The notes: generated by a model not told the origin, from the letters alone. Shown: positions 41,734 through 51,758, counted from the stretch's first letter. The stretch: DNA of 64,000 nt from Streptomyces abikoensis (GCF_014648775.1 NZ_BMRT01000001.1:620001-684000), one strand, 5' to 3'. Translations and numbers: made by a program.

Positions 41734-44064
41734 ATGACACGTCGCAGGAGAGTGGCGGTGCTCGCCTTGACGGCGATGCTGGGTGCCGGAACGCCGGCAG
41801 AGGCGACCGCCCCCGACGGCGACCTCACCAGCCTCGTCAACCCCTTCATCGGCACCGAGAACGAAGGCAACACCTTCCCCGGCGCCGCCATCCCCTTCGG
41901 CATGGTCCAGCTCTCCCCCGACACCGGCCACAACACCGGCTACGACTACAAGGACCACCACATCCGCGGCTTCAGCACCGTCCACCTCTCCGGTGTCGGC
42001 TGCCGCATCGGCGGCGACCTCCCCGTACTGCCGACCACCGGCGAGGTCACCCAGACGGACAACGCCCGCTACGCCGCCGAGTTCAGCCACAAGAACGAAA
42101 CCGCCCGCCCGGGCTACTACCGGGTGCGCCTCGGCCCGCACGGCGGCGACGGCGGGATCACCGCCGAGCTGACGGCCACCGCCCGCACCGGACGCCAGCG
42201 CTACACGTTCCCCGCCACCGAGCAGGCGAACGTCCTGTTCAACGCGGGCCAGTCGCTGCACCGGCCGGTCTCCAGCTCCGTCCAGGTCGTCGACAACCGC
42301 ACCGTCCGCACCACCATCACCGGCCGCGGCTTCTGCCAGGACACCCGCCCGTACACCGTGTACACGATCACCCGCTTCGACCGCCCCTTCCACGCCTACG
42401 GCACCTGGAAGGACGACCGGGTGACGAAGAACTCGCGCTCCTCCTCCGCCGCCACCGGCCGCAACGGCGCCTGGGTGCGTTTCGACACCACGGACGACCG
42501 CGAGGTGGAGGCGACCACGGCGATCAGCTACGTGGACGCGGCGGGCGCGGAGCGCAACCTGCGCGCGGAGGAGGACGACTTCGACCGCACGGCGGACGCG
42601 GCGCAGGAGGCGTGGGAAAGACGACTGCGGGACATCGACGTACAGGGCGGAAGCCGCACACTACGCCGCACGTTCTACTCGTCCCTCTACCGCTCCTTCC
42701 TCTCCCCCAACATCGGCAGCGACGTCGACGGCCGCTACACCGGCTGGGACCAGAAGACCCACCGCGCCCGCGGCTTCACCTACTACCAGAACTGGTCGCT
42801 GTGGGACACGTACCGCACCCAGGCCCAGCTCCTGGCCCTCCTCGCCCCGCGCGAGGCGAGGGACATGGCCCTGTCCGTACTGCGCGTCGACGCGGAGGGC
42901 GGCTGGCTGCCGAAGTGGGGCTACGGGACGGTCGAGACGAACATCATGACCGGTGACCCGGTGACGCCGTACCTCACCAACGCCTTCCACCACGGCCTGC
43001 TGGCAGGCCACGAGGAGGAGGCGTACCGCGCGCTCAAGCGGAACGCGGACGGGGTGCCTCCGCCGGGGAACCCGGGGGTCGGCAGGGAGGGAAACGCCCA
43101 GTACCTGAGGAACGGTTACGTGCCGTACCTGCCCGACCGGCAGCGGAGCAAGCCGGGCGACTCGGACTTCCACGAGGGCGCCTCGGCGACGCTGGAGTAC
43201 GCGCTGGCCGACGGCACGCTGGCCAGGATGGCGCGGGACCTGGGCCACCGCGAGGACGCGCGCCGCTACACGGCCCGCTCCCGCGACTACCGCAACCTCT
43301 ACGACAAACAAACGGGCTTCTTCCGGCCGCGCGGCGCCGACGGCGCGTTCGCGGGGTCGGCCGACCCGGCGAAGAGCCCGGGGTTCCACGAGGGCACGGC
43401 GTGGCAGTACCAGTGGCTGGTGCCGCAGGACCTGCCGGGGCTGGTGGAGCTGATCGGCGGCAAGGACCAGGCGGACCACCGCCTGGATTCCTTCTTCGCC
43501 TACGACAGGCTGCTGACGGACCCGGCGCGCACCGCCCGCGAGGTGTGGGTGAACGGCCCGTACGACTACTACAACGCCGACAAGTACAACCCGCAGAACG
43601 AGCCGGACCTCATCGCGCCGTACACGTACCTGTCGACCGGGCGGCCGTGGAAGACGACGGACGTGGTGCACGCGGCGCTGACGCTCTTCACGGACACCCC
43701 GGACGGCATGACGGGCAACGACGACCTGGGGACGATGTCGGCGTGGATGGTGCTGTCGGCCATCGGGGTGTACCCGGTGCAGCCGGGGGCGGACGTGTGG
43801 GGCCTCAGCACCCCGGTGTTCGAGCGGGTGGACCTGCGGCTGGACCGGCGCTTCTACCCGCGCGGCCGGTTCACGGTGAGCGCGCCGGGCACCTCGCGCA
43901 CGGACCGGTACGTCCGCTCGGTGCGGCTGGACGGGGAGGCGTACGACCGGACGTATGTGACGACGCGGGCGATCCGCGAGGGCGAGCGGCTGGACTTCCG
44001 GGTCGGGCCGCGGCCCGGCGACTGGGGGACCGGCGCCGCGGCGGTGCCGCCCGCCATCGGCTGA
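41734..44064 (+). CDS. secreted GH92 alpha-mannosidase
   Basis: 776 residues from ATG 41734. Signal peptide: basic TRRRR then VAVLALTAMLGAGTPAEA. The GH92 fold starts LTSLVNPFIGTENEGNTFPGAAIPFGMVQLSPDTG and continues to the catalytic domain with FYSSLYRSFLSPN, GWDQKTHRARGF, YQNWSLWDTYRTQ, GNDDLGTMSAWMVLSAIGVYPVQPG (family C-terminal motif) and the Ca2+-binding acidic residues. It should cleave alpha-1,2- (or related) mannosides of fungal or plant glycans outside the cell. The large hairpin lies 70 bp upstream. Confidence 0.92.
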   Translation: MTRRRRVAVLALTAMLGAGTPAEATAPDGDLTSLVNPFIGTENEGNTFPGAAIPFGMVQLSPDTGHNTGYDYKDHHIRGFSTVHLSGVGCRIGGDLPVLPTTGEVTQTDNARYAAEFSHKNETARPGYYRVRLGPHGGDGGITAELTATARTGRQRYTFPATEQANVLFNAGQSLHRPVSSSVQVVDNRTVRTTITGRGFCQDTRPYTVYTITRFDRPFHAYGTWKDDRVTKNSRSSSAATGRNGAWVRFDTTDDREVEATTAISYVDAAGAERNLRAEEDDFDRTADAAQEAWERRLRDIDVQGGSRTLRRTFYSSLYRSFLSPNIGSDVDGRYTGWDQKTHRARGFTYYQNWSLWDTYRTQAQLLALLAPREARDMALSVLRVDAEGGWLPKWGYGTVETNIMTGDPVTPYLTNAFHHGLLAGHEEEAYRALKRNADGVPPPGNPGVGREGNAQYLRNGYVPYLPDRQRSKPGDSDFHEGASATLEYALADGTLARMARDLGHREDARRYTARSRDYRNLYDKQTGFFRPRGADGAFAGSADPAKSPGFHEGTAWQYQWLVPQDLPGLVELIGGKDQADHRLDSFFAYDRLLTDPARTAREVWVNGPYDYYNADKYNPQNEPDLIAPYTYLSTGRPWKTTDVVHAALTLFTDTPDGMTGNDDLGTMSAWMVLSAIGVYPVQPGADVWGLSTPVFERVDLRLDRRFYPRGRFTVSAPGTSRTDRYVRSVRLDGEAYDRTYVTTRAIREGERLDFRVGPRPGDWGTGAAAVPPAIG

Positions 44065-44175
44065 TCCCCGGGGCCGGTACGGGGCGGCGGCTTCCGTCGG
44101 CACCCGCGCCCGCGCCATGATGACGGCGATTCGCCCGAGGGCGAGCCGCCCCCGGGCCGACGAGAGGACGAGGCT

Positions 44176-45618
44176 ATGGCCGGGCTCGGGATGGGGCGTG
44201 GCGTGCTGCGCCGCAAGCCGATCGAGACGATCGAGGAGGCGGAGGAAGCGGAGGCGCACGGCGAGCGGCTGGCGCGCAGTCTGGGGCTGTGGCAGCTGAC
44301 CGCGATCGGCGTGGGCGGCATCATCGGCGCGGGCATCTTCAGTCTGGCGGGCACCATCGCCAACGGTGTGGCGGGCCCGGCCGTGCTGGTGTCGTTCCTG
44401 ATCGCGGGTATCGCGAGCGCGGCGGCGGCGTTCTCGTACGCGGAGTTCGCGGGGCTCATCCCCCGGGCGGGCTCGGCGTACACGTACGGTTACGCGGTCC
44501 TGGGCGAGCTGGGCGGCTGGTTCATCGGCTGGGACCTGCTGCTGGAGTACACGGCGATCGTGGCGGTCGTGGCCATCGGCATCTCGGGGTACATCAACTT
44601 CCTGCTCGGGGAGGCGAACGCCCAGCTGCCGGCGTGGATGCTGGGGGCGCCGGGGACGGGGCACGGGCACCGGGTGGACCTGTTCGCGATGGTGCTGTGC
44701 CTGCTGATCGCCTATCTGCTGACGATGGGCATCAAGAACGCGGCCCGGTTCGAGACCGTGGTGGTGGGCCTGAAGATCATCGTGGTGCTGCTGGTGATCG
44801 CGGTGGGCTTCATGCACATCAAGACCTCCAACTACCACCCGTTCTTCCCGTTCGGGCTGGGCGGCGCGTTCACGGGCGCGGCCACGGTCTTCTTCGCGGT
44901 CTTCGGCTATGACGCGATGTCGACGGCGGCCGAGGAGTCCAAGGACGCGCAGCGCCACATGCCGAAGGCGATCATGTACTCGCTGGCGATCTCGATGGTG
45001 CTGTACGTGCTGGCCTGCCTGGTGCTGACGGGCATGCAGAACTACAAGGACATCGACAAGGCGAGCGGTTTCTCCACGGCCTTCAAGTCGGTGGGGCTGT
45101 CGGGGATCGCGGACGTGATCGCGGTGGGCGCGATCATCGGCATCCTCACGGTGATGTTCACGTTCATGCTGGGAGTCACCCGGGTCTGGTTCGCGATGAG
45201 CCGGGACGGGCTGCTGCCGAAGTGGTTCGCGCACACCCACCCGACGCGGCACGTGCCGACGCGGGTGACGTGGATCGTGGGCGTCGCGTCGGCGCTGATC
45301 GCGGGGCTGGTCCCGATCGGCGAGGCGGCGGAGCTCACCAACATCGGCATCCTGCTGGCCTTCGCGGTGGTGTGCACGGCGGTGATCGTGCTCCGCTACA
45401 AGCGGCCGGAGCTGCCGCGCTCCTTCCGCTGCCCGTGGGTGCCGGTGGTGCCGGGGATCGGGGTGGCGGCGTCGATCTGGCTGATCACCTATCTGGCGTG
45501 GCAGACGTGGGTGCGGTTCGCGGTGTGGTTCGTGATCGGGCTGGTGGTGTACTTCACGTACTCGTACCGCCACTCGGAGCTGGCGCACGCCGACGCGCGC
45601 GGGATCCCGCAGGACTGA
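44176..45618 (+). CDS. APC-family amino acid permease (cationic amino acid transporter type)
   Basis: 480 residues with GAGAGGACGAGG upstream. About 12 TM helices. It opens with TAIGVGGIIGAGIFSLAG, the unwound TM1 substrate motif GxGGIIGxGIF of the CAT/YfnA branch. FAVFGYDAMSTAAEESKDAQRHMP holds the TM6 substrate region and the EEsk.p motif. It imports basic or branched amino acids by proton symport, by family. The charged N-terminus (IEEAEEAEAHGERLAR) is cytoplasmic. No biosynthetic neighbour indicates the substrate. Confidence 0.93.
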   Translation: MAGLGMGRGVLRRKPIETIEEAEEAEAHGERLARSLGLWQLTAIGVGGIIGAGIFSLAGTIANGVAGPAVLVSFLIAGIASAAAAFSYAEFAGLIPRAGSAYTYGYAVLGELGGWFIGWDLLLEYTAIVAVVAIGISGYINFLLGEANAQLPAWMLGAPGTGHGHRVDLFAMVLCLLIAYLLTMGIKNAARFETVVVGLKIIVVLLVIAVGFMHIKTSNYHPFFPFGLGGAFTGAATVFFAVFGYDAMSTAAEESKDAQRHMPKAIMYSLAISMVLYVLACLVLTGMQNYKDIDKASGFSTAFKSVGLSGIADVIAVGAIIGILTVMFTFMLGVTRVWFAMSRDGLLPKWFAHTHPTRHVPTRVTWIVGVASALIAGLVPIGEAAELTNIGILLAFAVVCTAVIVLRYKRPELPRSFRCPWVPVVPGIGVAASIWLITYLAWQTWVRFAVWFVIGLVVYFTYSYRHSELAHADARGIPQD

Positions 45619-45623
45619 GCGCT

Positions 45624-46907
45624 CTACCGGAGGTCCGGTACGTCATCCGACGGTGCGTCGTGGCTGGTCGCGCCCACGCGGCGGTAGCCGCACATCGGCA
45701 CTGTCCCGCGCCCCTTCGGGGCGCTGCCGACCAGGGCGGGACCGCCGACCGCCCCCGTGAGCAGGGCCACCACCGTGCCGGCCGTGAGGAACGCGCCCGC
45801 CGGGGAGGCGTCGACGAGCGGCGGGAGGACGAGTATCGCGGCCACGGTTCCCACCCGTGTGGCGGTGTGTTCGACGGCCATCAGCCGCAGCCGTTCCGCC
45901 GGCGGGTACGTCCCCAGGCGGGCCCGCATGGTGACGGTCCCGACGGGCACGGCCAGTCCCGACAGCAGGCACAGCGAGCCCAGGACGAGGTCGGAGCCCG
46001 CCGCCGCCATGGCGGCGGTCGCCAGGCCGTCGACCGCCCAGGCGGCGCAGCAGACGGCGAGCCAGGCGCGCGGCCGCAGGCCGCCGGCGACCGGGTTGCC
46101 GATGAGCGCGCCGATCCCGGAGACGGCGGTGATCAGGCCGTAGGCGCCCGCGCGGGTGTCGTGTCCGTCGGCGAGCAGCGCGGGCAGCCCGATCGTCGTC
46201 GCGGCGACGCACAGCGGCAGGGTGCCGTGCACACCGATGGCCAGGCCGATGTCGGGCCGTTCCCGTACCAGCGCGGTGACGCGCACGGCGGGGACCCGTG
46301 TGGCGGAGGCGGCCCGGGGAGGCGGGGGCAGGCGCCGGGCCAGGCCGGCCAGGGCCGCCGCCGAGACGGCGAACGCGGCTCCCACGCACGTGAAGAGCTC
46401 GCTCTTAGAGACCACCAGCAGCAGCGCGCCCGCGCAGGCGTGGCCGGTGATCCGGGCGACGCGGCTGGTGAGGTCGAACAGCCCGGTGAGCGACTGGACC
46501 TGCCCGGCCCGCCCGAGGCCGGGCACCAGCGCCTCGAAGTTCGGGTCGAAGAGCGCCCCGAGCACGCCGAGGACGAACACACCGCCCAGCACGACGGCCG
46601 TGCCCCGGGCGTCGGGCGACCAGGCGAGGGGCAGGGCCACGGCGACGCCCGCGCGCAGGGCGTCGACGGCGCCCAGCGCTCCGTAGGAGGCGAAACGGGC
46701 GACGACGCGCCGGCCCACGACGCCGAGGACGACGTAGGGCAGCGACTCCAGGAGGGCCACGAGCCCGGTGAGCGAGGCGGACCCGGTGCCCGCCCACACG
46801 CTCCACAGCACCGCCATCGCGTACAGCCGGTCCGCCAGCATGGACAGGCTGCGCGCCAGCCACAGGACCAGCACGGGGCGCTGTCGCAAGAGCCGCGCGT
46901 ACTCCAT
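45624..46907 (-). CDS. MFS transporter
   Basis: 427 residues with about 12 hydrophobic segments. It starts MEYARLLRQRPVLVLWLARSLSMLADRLYAMAVLWSVW, and the family's loop 2-3 region (ALLESLPYVVLGVVGRRVVARF) is present. This is the MFS_3 / macrolide-efflux-like group. The last 22 or so residues (GRGTVPMCGYRRVGATSHDA...) are encoded by a dispersed Streptomyces repeat (45661-45725), so the natural C-terminus was probably near GSAP. The substrate is unknown. Convergent with the permease gene. Confidence 0.85.
   Translation of the reverse strand: MEYARLLRQRPVLVLWLARSLSMLADRLYAMAVLWSVWAGTGSASLTGLVALLESLPYVVLGVVGRRVVARFASYGALGAVDALRAGVAVALPLAWSPDARGTAVVLGGVFVLGVLGALFDPNFEALVPGLGRAGQVQSLTGLFDLTSRVARITGHACAGALLLVVSKSELFTCVGAAFAVSAAALAGLARRLPPPPRAASATRVPAVRVTALVRERPDIGLAIGVHGTLPLCVAATTIGLPALLADGHDTRAGAYGLITAVSGIGALIGNPVAGGLRPRAWLAVCCAAWAVDGLATAAMAAAGSDLVLGSLCLLSGLAVPVGTVTMRARLGTYPPAERLRLMAVEHTATRVGTVAAILVLPPLVDASPAGAFLTAGTVVALLTGAVGGPALVGSAPKGRGTVPMCGYRRVGATSHDAPSDDVPDLR
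45661..45725. repeat. dispersed Streptomyces repeat inside the 3' end of the MFS gene
   Basis: TGGCTGGTCGCGCCCACGCG ... GCGCCCCTTCGGGGCGC: a common intergenic repeat type with a CGCCCC-TTC-GGGGCG hairpin at the end. It is read as the last residues of the MFS transporter. Related copies lie near 1670 and at 51759. Confidence 0.65.
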
Positions 46908-47004
46908 GTGTCGTCACCGTAGGAGGCGCGGGCAGGAGCGGAGCCGCCTTCGGGCGACAGATCACTCGATCACAGGAGAAGTCATCACATGTGAAGGGTG
47001 AGTG

Positions 47005-47880
47005 TCACTTCAGCAGCCGGGACAGCCGCCGGTCGGCCAGCGGTTTGCCGCCGGTCTGGCAGGTGGGGCAGTACTGGAGCGACGAGTCGCGATACGAAAC
47101 CTCGCGGATGGTGTCCCCGCAGACCGGGCAGGGCTGCCCGGTGCGGCCGTGCACCCGCAGGCCCGTCTTCTTCTCCGCCTTCAGGTCGGCGGCGACGTGG
47201 CCGCGCGAGCGCTCGACGGCCTCGCGCAGGGTGGTCTCCAGGGCCTCGTAGAGCGTGGCGCGCTCGTCGTCCGTCAGGGAGGCGGCGAGTTTGAACGGGG
47301 ACATGCGGGCGGCGTGGAGGATCTCGTCGGAGTAGGCGTTGCCGATGCCGGCGATGACGCTCTGGTCCCGCAGGACGCCCTTGATCTGCCGGCGCTCGCC
47401 GCGCAGCAGCCCGGTGAGGACGTCGGGGGTGAAGCCGGGCACGAGCGGGTCGGGGCCGAGCCGGGCGACGCCGGGTACGTCCTCGGGGGCGTGGACGCAG
47501 TACACGGCGAGCCGTTTGTGGGTGCCCGCCTCGGTGAGGTCGAAGCCCGCGCCGTCGGCCAGCCGGACGCGCAGGGCCAGCGGGCCCTTGCCGGGGCGCG
47601 GCGGGGTGGCGGGGAGCGTGTCGTGCCAGCGGAGCCAGCCGGCGCGGGCGAGGTGGAAGACGAGGTGGGGGCCGCCGCCTTCGTTCTCGCCGGTGGCCAG
47701 GGCGAGGAACTTGCCGTACCGGCGCACGGCGGTGACCTCGCGGCCCTCCAGGGCGGACGGTGGCGGGTCGTACGTCTTGAGGACGCTCACCGCGGCGGGG
47801 AGGATCCGCTCGATCGTGCGGCCGACGAGGCGGTCGGTGAGGAAGCCCGTCAGGGCCTCTACCTCGGGGAGCTCCGGCAT
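47005..47880 (-). CDS. Fpg/Nei-family DNA glycosylase
   Basis: 291 residues. It starts MPELPEVEALTG, so Pro2 is the nucleophile and Glu3 the general acid. The middle has FHLARAGWLRW where Fpg has FHLgMSG, so base recognition may differ. The helix-two-turn-helix is at IAGIGNAYSDEILHAARMSP, and a zinc finger CPVCG...CPTCQ closes the chain. It removes oxidised bases and nicks the strand by beta,delta-elimination. The C-terminal loop SYRDSSLQY replaces the usual Fpg sequence, placing it in the actinobacterial Nei-like branch. Stand-alone gene. Confidence 0.92.
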   Translation of the reverse strand: MPELPEVEALTGFLTDRLVGRTIERILPAAVSVLKTYDPPPSALEGREVTAVRRYGKFLALATGENEGGGPHLVFHLARAGWLRWHDTLPATPPRPGKGPLALRVRLADGAGFDLTEAGTHKRLAVYCVHAPEDVPGVARLGPDPLVPGFTPDVLTGLLRGERRQIKGVLRDQSVIAGIGNAYSDEILHAARMSPFKLAASLTDDERATLYEALETTLREAVERSRGHVAADLKAEKKTGLRVHGRTGQPCPVCGDTIREVSYRDSSLQYCPTCQTGGKPLADRRLSRLLK

Positions 47881-47927
47881 GGGTCCAGTTTGCACTTGGC
47901 GGGCGTTTCGTCGCCGAGTGCGGGCCG

Positions 47928-48004
47928 GTGGGCGGTTTGTGCCCACCCTCCCCCAGCTACCGCTGGGAGGTGCCCCCAGCCCTGCGGAACGCCTGCCCAC
48001 AAAC
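47928..48004 (-). repeat. dispersed hairpin repeat, copy B, with a second repeat inserted
   Basis: Flanks match copy A (GTGGGC GGTTTGTGCCCACC ... CCTGCGGAACGCCTGCCCAC AAAC). In the middle is CTCCCCCAGCTACCGCTGGG plus AGGTGCCCCC, itself a common Streptomyces palindrome (CCCAGC/GCTGGG). The copy lies between the glycosylase start and the monooxygenase stop. Confidence 0.7.
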
Positions 48005-48008
48005 CAGG

Positions 48009-49184
48009 TCACCAGTCGATGCGGTAGCCGGTCAGCCAGTCGCGGACCGGGCGTGCGGATCTGGCCAGGCGGCGTTCCACCTCGGCGTCGCGGGCGCGCC
48101 GCTCCTCCGCGGTGACCGGTCTGCGGCGGGCGAGGGCGGCGCTCAGGGCGACGACGCGTTCGACGCGCTCGCGCCGCAGCCGCTCGTACCCGGCGAACGC
48201 CCGCGCCGTGCCGGGCAGGTCGCGCAGGCAGCGGGCGAGGACGACGCCGTCCTCGATGGCCAGCGACGCGCCCTGGGCGGCGTTGGGGGCGGTGGCGTGG
48301 GCGGCGTCGCCGATGAGGACGGCCCGCTCGTCGTGCCACACGGGGGTACTGGGCAGGTCGTAGCAGTTCACGCCGACGACGTCGTCGCCGGTGGCGGCCA
48401 CGATGGCGGCGGCGGGGGTGCGGTCGGCGGCGAAGACCTCGGCGAGGCGGCGGCGCCAGCCGTCGGGTGTGGCGGCGGCGAGAGCGGCCCGCGACAGCTC
48501 CGGGCCGGGGACGTTGGCGAACCAGAAGGTGCTGCCGTCCGGGGCCGTGGTGCAACCGAAGAAGCCGCCCCGGCCGTAGTACATGCGGTAGGTGCGCGGC
48601 GGTGCCGGTTCGGCGGCGCGGGGCCCGGTGCGCCCGGAGACGGTGAACTGGCCGGTGTGGCGGGGTGGTGGCGCGGCCGGGTCGAGGAGGGCGCGGACCC
48701 GGGAGCGGATCCCGTCGGCGCCGATCACCAGCGTTCCCTCGGCGTGGGTGCCGTCCGCGAAGGACGCGACCATCCGGCCGTGGGAGCGGGTGGTGAGGCC
48801 GACGAGCCGCTTGCCGTGCTCGACGCGGACGCCCTGGCGGGCCGCCTCCTCCCGCAGCACCCGGCAGAGCACGGCCCGGGGGACGGTGCGGGGGCTCAGC
48901 CCGGCCTCGCCCGAGCCGGACATGGGCCGCCGGCCGAGGAGCCGGCCGGTCTCGCTGTAGGACTCCACCGTGTCGGCCGGGCAGGAGACCGCGCGGACGG
49001 GCCCGTCGGCGCCGATGGCGCGCAGGGCCGCGAGCCCGTTGGCGAAGAGGGTCAGGAACGAGCCGGACGGCCCGGCTCCGGCCGGGACCGCCTCGTAGAC
49101 GGTCGCGTCGAGGCCGGCCCGGCGCAGGGCCATCGCGGCCACGGGTCCGGCGACGCCGCCACCGATGATCAGGGCATGGGCCAT
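48009..49184 (-). CDS. FAD-dependent monooxygenase (aromatic hydroxylase type)
   Basis: 391 residues from ATG 49184. GxGxxG in ALIIGGGVAGPVAAMALRRAG binds FAD. DG motif in LVIGADGIRSRVRALL. GD motif in AVLIGDAAHATAPNAAQGASLAIEDGVVLA. These three mark the class A flavoprotein hydroxylases (p-hydroxybenzoate hydroxylase, salicylate hydroxylase, tetracycline-modifying relatives). The substrate is not shown. An inverted repeat GTCACG/CGTGAC (49207-49230 region) lies upstream as a possible operator. It lies next to the UvrA2-like gene, on the same strand. Confidence 0.9.
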   Translation of the reverse strand: MAHALIIGGGVAGPVAAMALRRAGLDATVYEAVPAGAGPSGSFLTLFANGLAALRAIGADGPVRAVSCPADTVESYSETGRLLGRRPMSGSGEAGLSPRTVPRAVLCRVLREEAARQGVRVEHGKRLVGLTTRSHGRMVASFADGTHAEGTLVIGADGIRSRVRALLDPAAPPPRHTGQFTVSGRTGPRAAEPAPPRTYRMYYGRGGFFGCTTAPDGSTFWFANVPGPELSRAALAAATPDGWRRRLAEVFAADRTPAAAIVAATGDDVVGVNCYDLPSTPVWHDERAVLIGDAAHATAPNAAQGASLAIEDGVVLARCLRDLPGTARAFAGYERLRRERVERVVALSAALARRRPVTAEERRARDAEVERRLARSARPVRDWLTGYRIDW

Positions 49185-49206
49185 GGTCCGCTTCCGTCCC
49201 CCCACA

Positions 49207-49230
49207 CGTCACGCCGGTCGAACACGTGAC
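49207..49230. promoter_or_regulatory. possible operator upstream of the FAD monooxygenase
   Basis: GTCACG and CGTGAC arms are separated by 11 bp, about 25 bp upstream of the ATG at 49184, and include a CACGTGAC hexamer core. This is weak evidence: only 6-bp arms. Confidence 0.35.
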
Positions 49231-49292
49231 TAGGACGAAACCAGACGGGGTGGGGCCCGTCCAGAGCGCGTCGCCCGCCGGTCGGCGCCCCG

Positions 49293-51701
49293 TCAGCGCC
49301 CCAGGGCGGCGGCGAGGTACCGCGCGGTGGCGCTCCCGGCGGCCCGCGCCACCTGTTCGGGGGTGCCGGCGGCGACGATCCGGCCGCCCTCCGCGCCCCC
49401 GCCCGGCCCCAGGTCCAGGACGTGGTCGGCGCCGGCCACCACGGACATGTCGTGCTCGACGACCACCACCGAATGGCCCGCGTCCACCAGGCCGTGCAGC
49501 TGACGCAGCAGCACCTCGGTGTCGGCGGGGTGCAGCCCGGTCGTCGGCTCGTCCAGGACGTACAGGGTGTGGCCCCGGTGGGCGCGCTGGAGTTCGGTGG
49601 CGAGCTTGATGCGCTGCGCCTCGCCGCCGGACAGTTCGGTGGCGGGCTGGCCCAGCCGCAGATAGCCCAGGCCGACGTCCTGGAGGGCGCGCAGGCCGCG
49701 CCGGGCGGCCGGCACGTCGGCGAGGAACACGGCGGCCGCGTCGACGGTCATGTCGAGGACGTCCGCGACGGTGGCGCCCCGGTGGGTGACCTCCAGCGTC
49801 TCCGGGTTGTAGCGGGCGCCCCGGCAGGCGGCGCACGGCGCGTAGGTGCCGGGCAGGAACAGCAGCTCGACGGCGACGAACCCCTCGCCCTGGCACTCCT
49901 CGCAGCGTCCCCCGGCGACGTTGAACGAGAACCGTCCGGCGGTGTAGCCGCGGGCGCGGGCCTCGTCGGTGGCCGCGAAGACCTTGCGGACGGCGTCGAA
50001 CAGCCCGGTGTAGGTGGCGAGGTTGGAGCGCGGGGTGCGGCCGATGGGCTTCTGGTCGACGCGCACGAGCCGGTCGACGGCCTCCAGCCCGTCGGCCTTC
50101 CCGACACCTTCTTTAATAAGGGGGGCGGTGCCGTCGAGGTGGGCGGCGACGGTCTCCGCCAGCGCCTGCCCGACGAGCGTCGACTTGCCCGAGCCGGAGA
50201 CGCCCGTGACGGCGGTGAAGACGCCGAGCGGGAAGTCCACGTCGAGGTCGCGGAGGTTGTGCCGGTTCAGGCCGCGCAGCCGCAGCGCTCCGGACGGTTT
50301 CCGGGGCGTCCGGGTGGGGGCGGGCGCCGCCTCGGGGAAGACGAACCGGCGGGTCGCCGACTCCGGTACGGCCGCGAGCCCTTCGACGGGCCCGCTGTAG
50401 AGCACCTGCCCGCCGTGCTCCCCGGCCCGGGGGCCGACGTCGACGATCCAGTCGGCGCGGCGCACGACGTCCATGTGGTGCTCGACGACGAAGAGGGAGT
50501 TGCCCGCCGCCTTCAGCCGGTCCAGCACGGTCAGCAGGGCGGCGCTGTCGGCGGGGTGCAGTCCGGCGGACGGCTCGTCCAGGACGTACACCACCCCGAA
50601 CAGCCCGGAGCGCAGCTGGGTGGCGAGCCGCAGCCGCTGGAGCTCGCCGGCGGAGAGGGTGGGGGTGGGGCGGTCGGTGCTGAGGTAGCCGAGGCCGAGC
50701 TCGGTGAGCACCTCGATGCGGGCGACCAGGTCGCGGGCGAGGGCGGCGGCCACGCCGTCGTCGCCGCTGTCGCGGGCCGGGCGCAGCGTGGCCGCCAGCG
50801 CGGCCAGCGGCAGGGCGGCGAGCTCGGCGATGTCGCGCCCGGCGAAGGTGACGGCGAGCGCCTCGGGGCGCAGCCGCCGCCCCGCGCAGACCGGGCAGTC
50901 CGCGCTCACCAGGTGCCGCTCGGCGCGGGCCCGCAGGGCGGCGCTCTTGGAGTCGGCGAAGGTGTGGAGGACGTAGCGGCGGGCGCTCATATAGGTGCCC
51001 TTGTAGGGCCGCTGGATGCGCTCGGCCTCCCGGACGGGGTGCACGGTGACGACGGGCTGCTCGTCGGTGAAGAGGATCCAGTCGCGGTCCGCGCGCGGCA
51101 GCTCGCGCCAGGGGCGGTCGATGTCGTACCCGAGGGTGTCGAGGATGTCGCGGAGGTTCTTGCCCTGCCACGCGCCGGGCCAGGCGGCGATGGCGCCGTC
51201 GCGGATCGACAGCGACGGGTCGGGGACGAGGGAGTCCTCGGTGACGGTGTGGACCCGGCCCAGTCCGTGGCATTCGGGGCACGCCCCGGCGGGCGTATTG
51301 GGCGAGAAGGCGTCGGAGTCGAGGCGCTCGGCGCCCTCGGGGTAGGTCCCGGCGCGGGAGAAGAGCATGCGCAGGGAGTTGGAGAGCGTGGTGACCGTGC
51401 CGACGGAGGACCGCGAGGTCGGCGCGGAGCGCCGCTGCTCCAGCGCGACGGCGGGCGGCAGCCCGCTGACCTCCTCCACCTTCGGCGCGCCCACCTGGTG
51501 GATCAGCCGCCGGGCGTACGGGGCGACGGATTCGAAGTACCGCCGCTGGGCCTCGGCGTACAGCGTCCCGAAGGCGAGGCTGCTCTTGCCGGATCCGGAG
51601 ACGCCGGTGAAGACGACGAGGGCGTCGCGGGGAATGTCGACGTCGACGCCTTTGAGATTGTGCGTCTGCGCTCCGCGCACGCGGACGTAAGGGTCGTGCA
51701 T
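49293..51701 (-). CDS. UvrA2-like ABC ATPase (excinuclease subunit A paralogue)
   Basis: 802 residues from ATG 51701. Two ABC modules: [24 protein letters not shown], then [17 protein letters not shown], with matching signature and Walker B motifs ([56 protein letters not shown]). Zinc sites are [16 protein letters not shown] and CEECQGEG...CAACRG. It goes directly from [13 protein letters not shown] to [17 protein letters not shown], so the UvrB-binding domain of UvrA1 (about 940-1000 residues) is missing. This is the UvrA2/DrrC class, tied to tolerance of DNA-binding drugs. An AT-rich run of codons (CTT ATT AAA GAA GGT) near 50105-50120 is unusual. Confidence 0.93.
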   Translation of the reverse strand: MHDPYVRVRGAQTHNLKGVDVDIPRDALVVFTGVSGSGKSSLAFGTLYAEAQRRYFESVAPYARRLIHQVGAPKVEEVSGLPPAVALEQRRSAPTSRSSVGTVTTLSNSLRMLFSRAGTYPEGAERLDSDAFSPNTPAGACPECHGLGRVHTVTEDSLVPDPSLSIRDGAIAAWPGAWQGKNLRDILDTLGYDIDRPWRELPRADRDWILFTDEQPVVTVHPVREAERIQRPYKGTYMSARRYVLHTFADSKSAALRARAERHLVSADCPVCAGRRLRPEALAVTFAGRDIAELAALPLAALAATLRPARDSGDDGVAAALARDLVARIEVLTELGLGYLSTDRPTPTLSAGELQRLRLATQLRSGLFGVVYVLDEPSAGLHPADSAALLTVLDRLKAAGNSLFVVEHHMDVVRRADWIVDVGPRAGEHGGQVLYSGPVEGLAAVPESATRRFVFPEAAPAPTRTPRKPSGALRLRGLNRHNLRDLDVDFPLGVFTAVTGVSGSGKSTLVGQALAETVAAHLDGTAPLIKEGVGKADGLEAVDRLVRVDQKPIGRTPRSNLATYTGLFDAVRKVFAATDEARARGYTAGRFSFNVAGGRCEECQGEGFVAVELLFLPGTYAPCAACRGARYNPETLEVTHRGATVADVLDMTVDAAAVFLADVPAARRGLRALQDVGLGYLRLGQPATELSGGEAQRIKLATELQRAHRGHTLYVLDEPTTGLHPADTEVLLRQLHGLVDAGHSVVVVEHDMSVVAGADHVLDLGPGGGAEGGRIVAAGTPEQVARAAGSATARYLAAALGR

Positions 51702-51758
51702 CAGCCCGATACTAGGCGCTCCGCGGGAGTGGACGGCGTCATCCGTGGGCCGGTGGGG

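Noticed and set aside
42661..45588. 975-codon minus-strand frame
   Set aside because: Antisense to the mannosidase and permease; His/Arg-rich low-complexity product.
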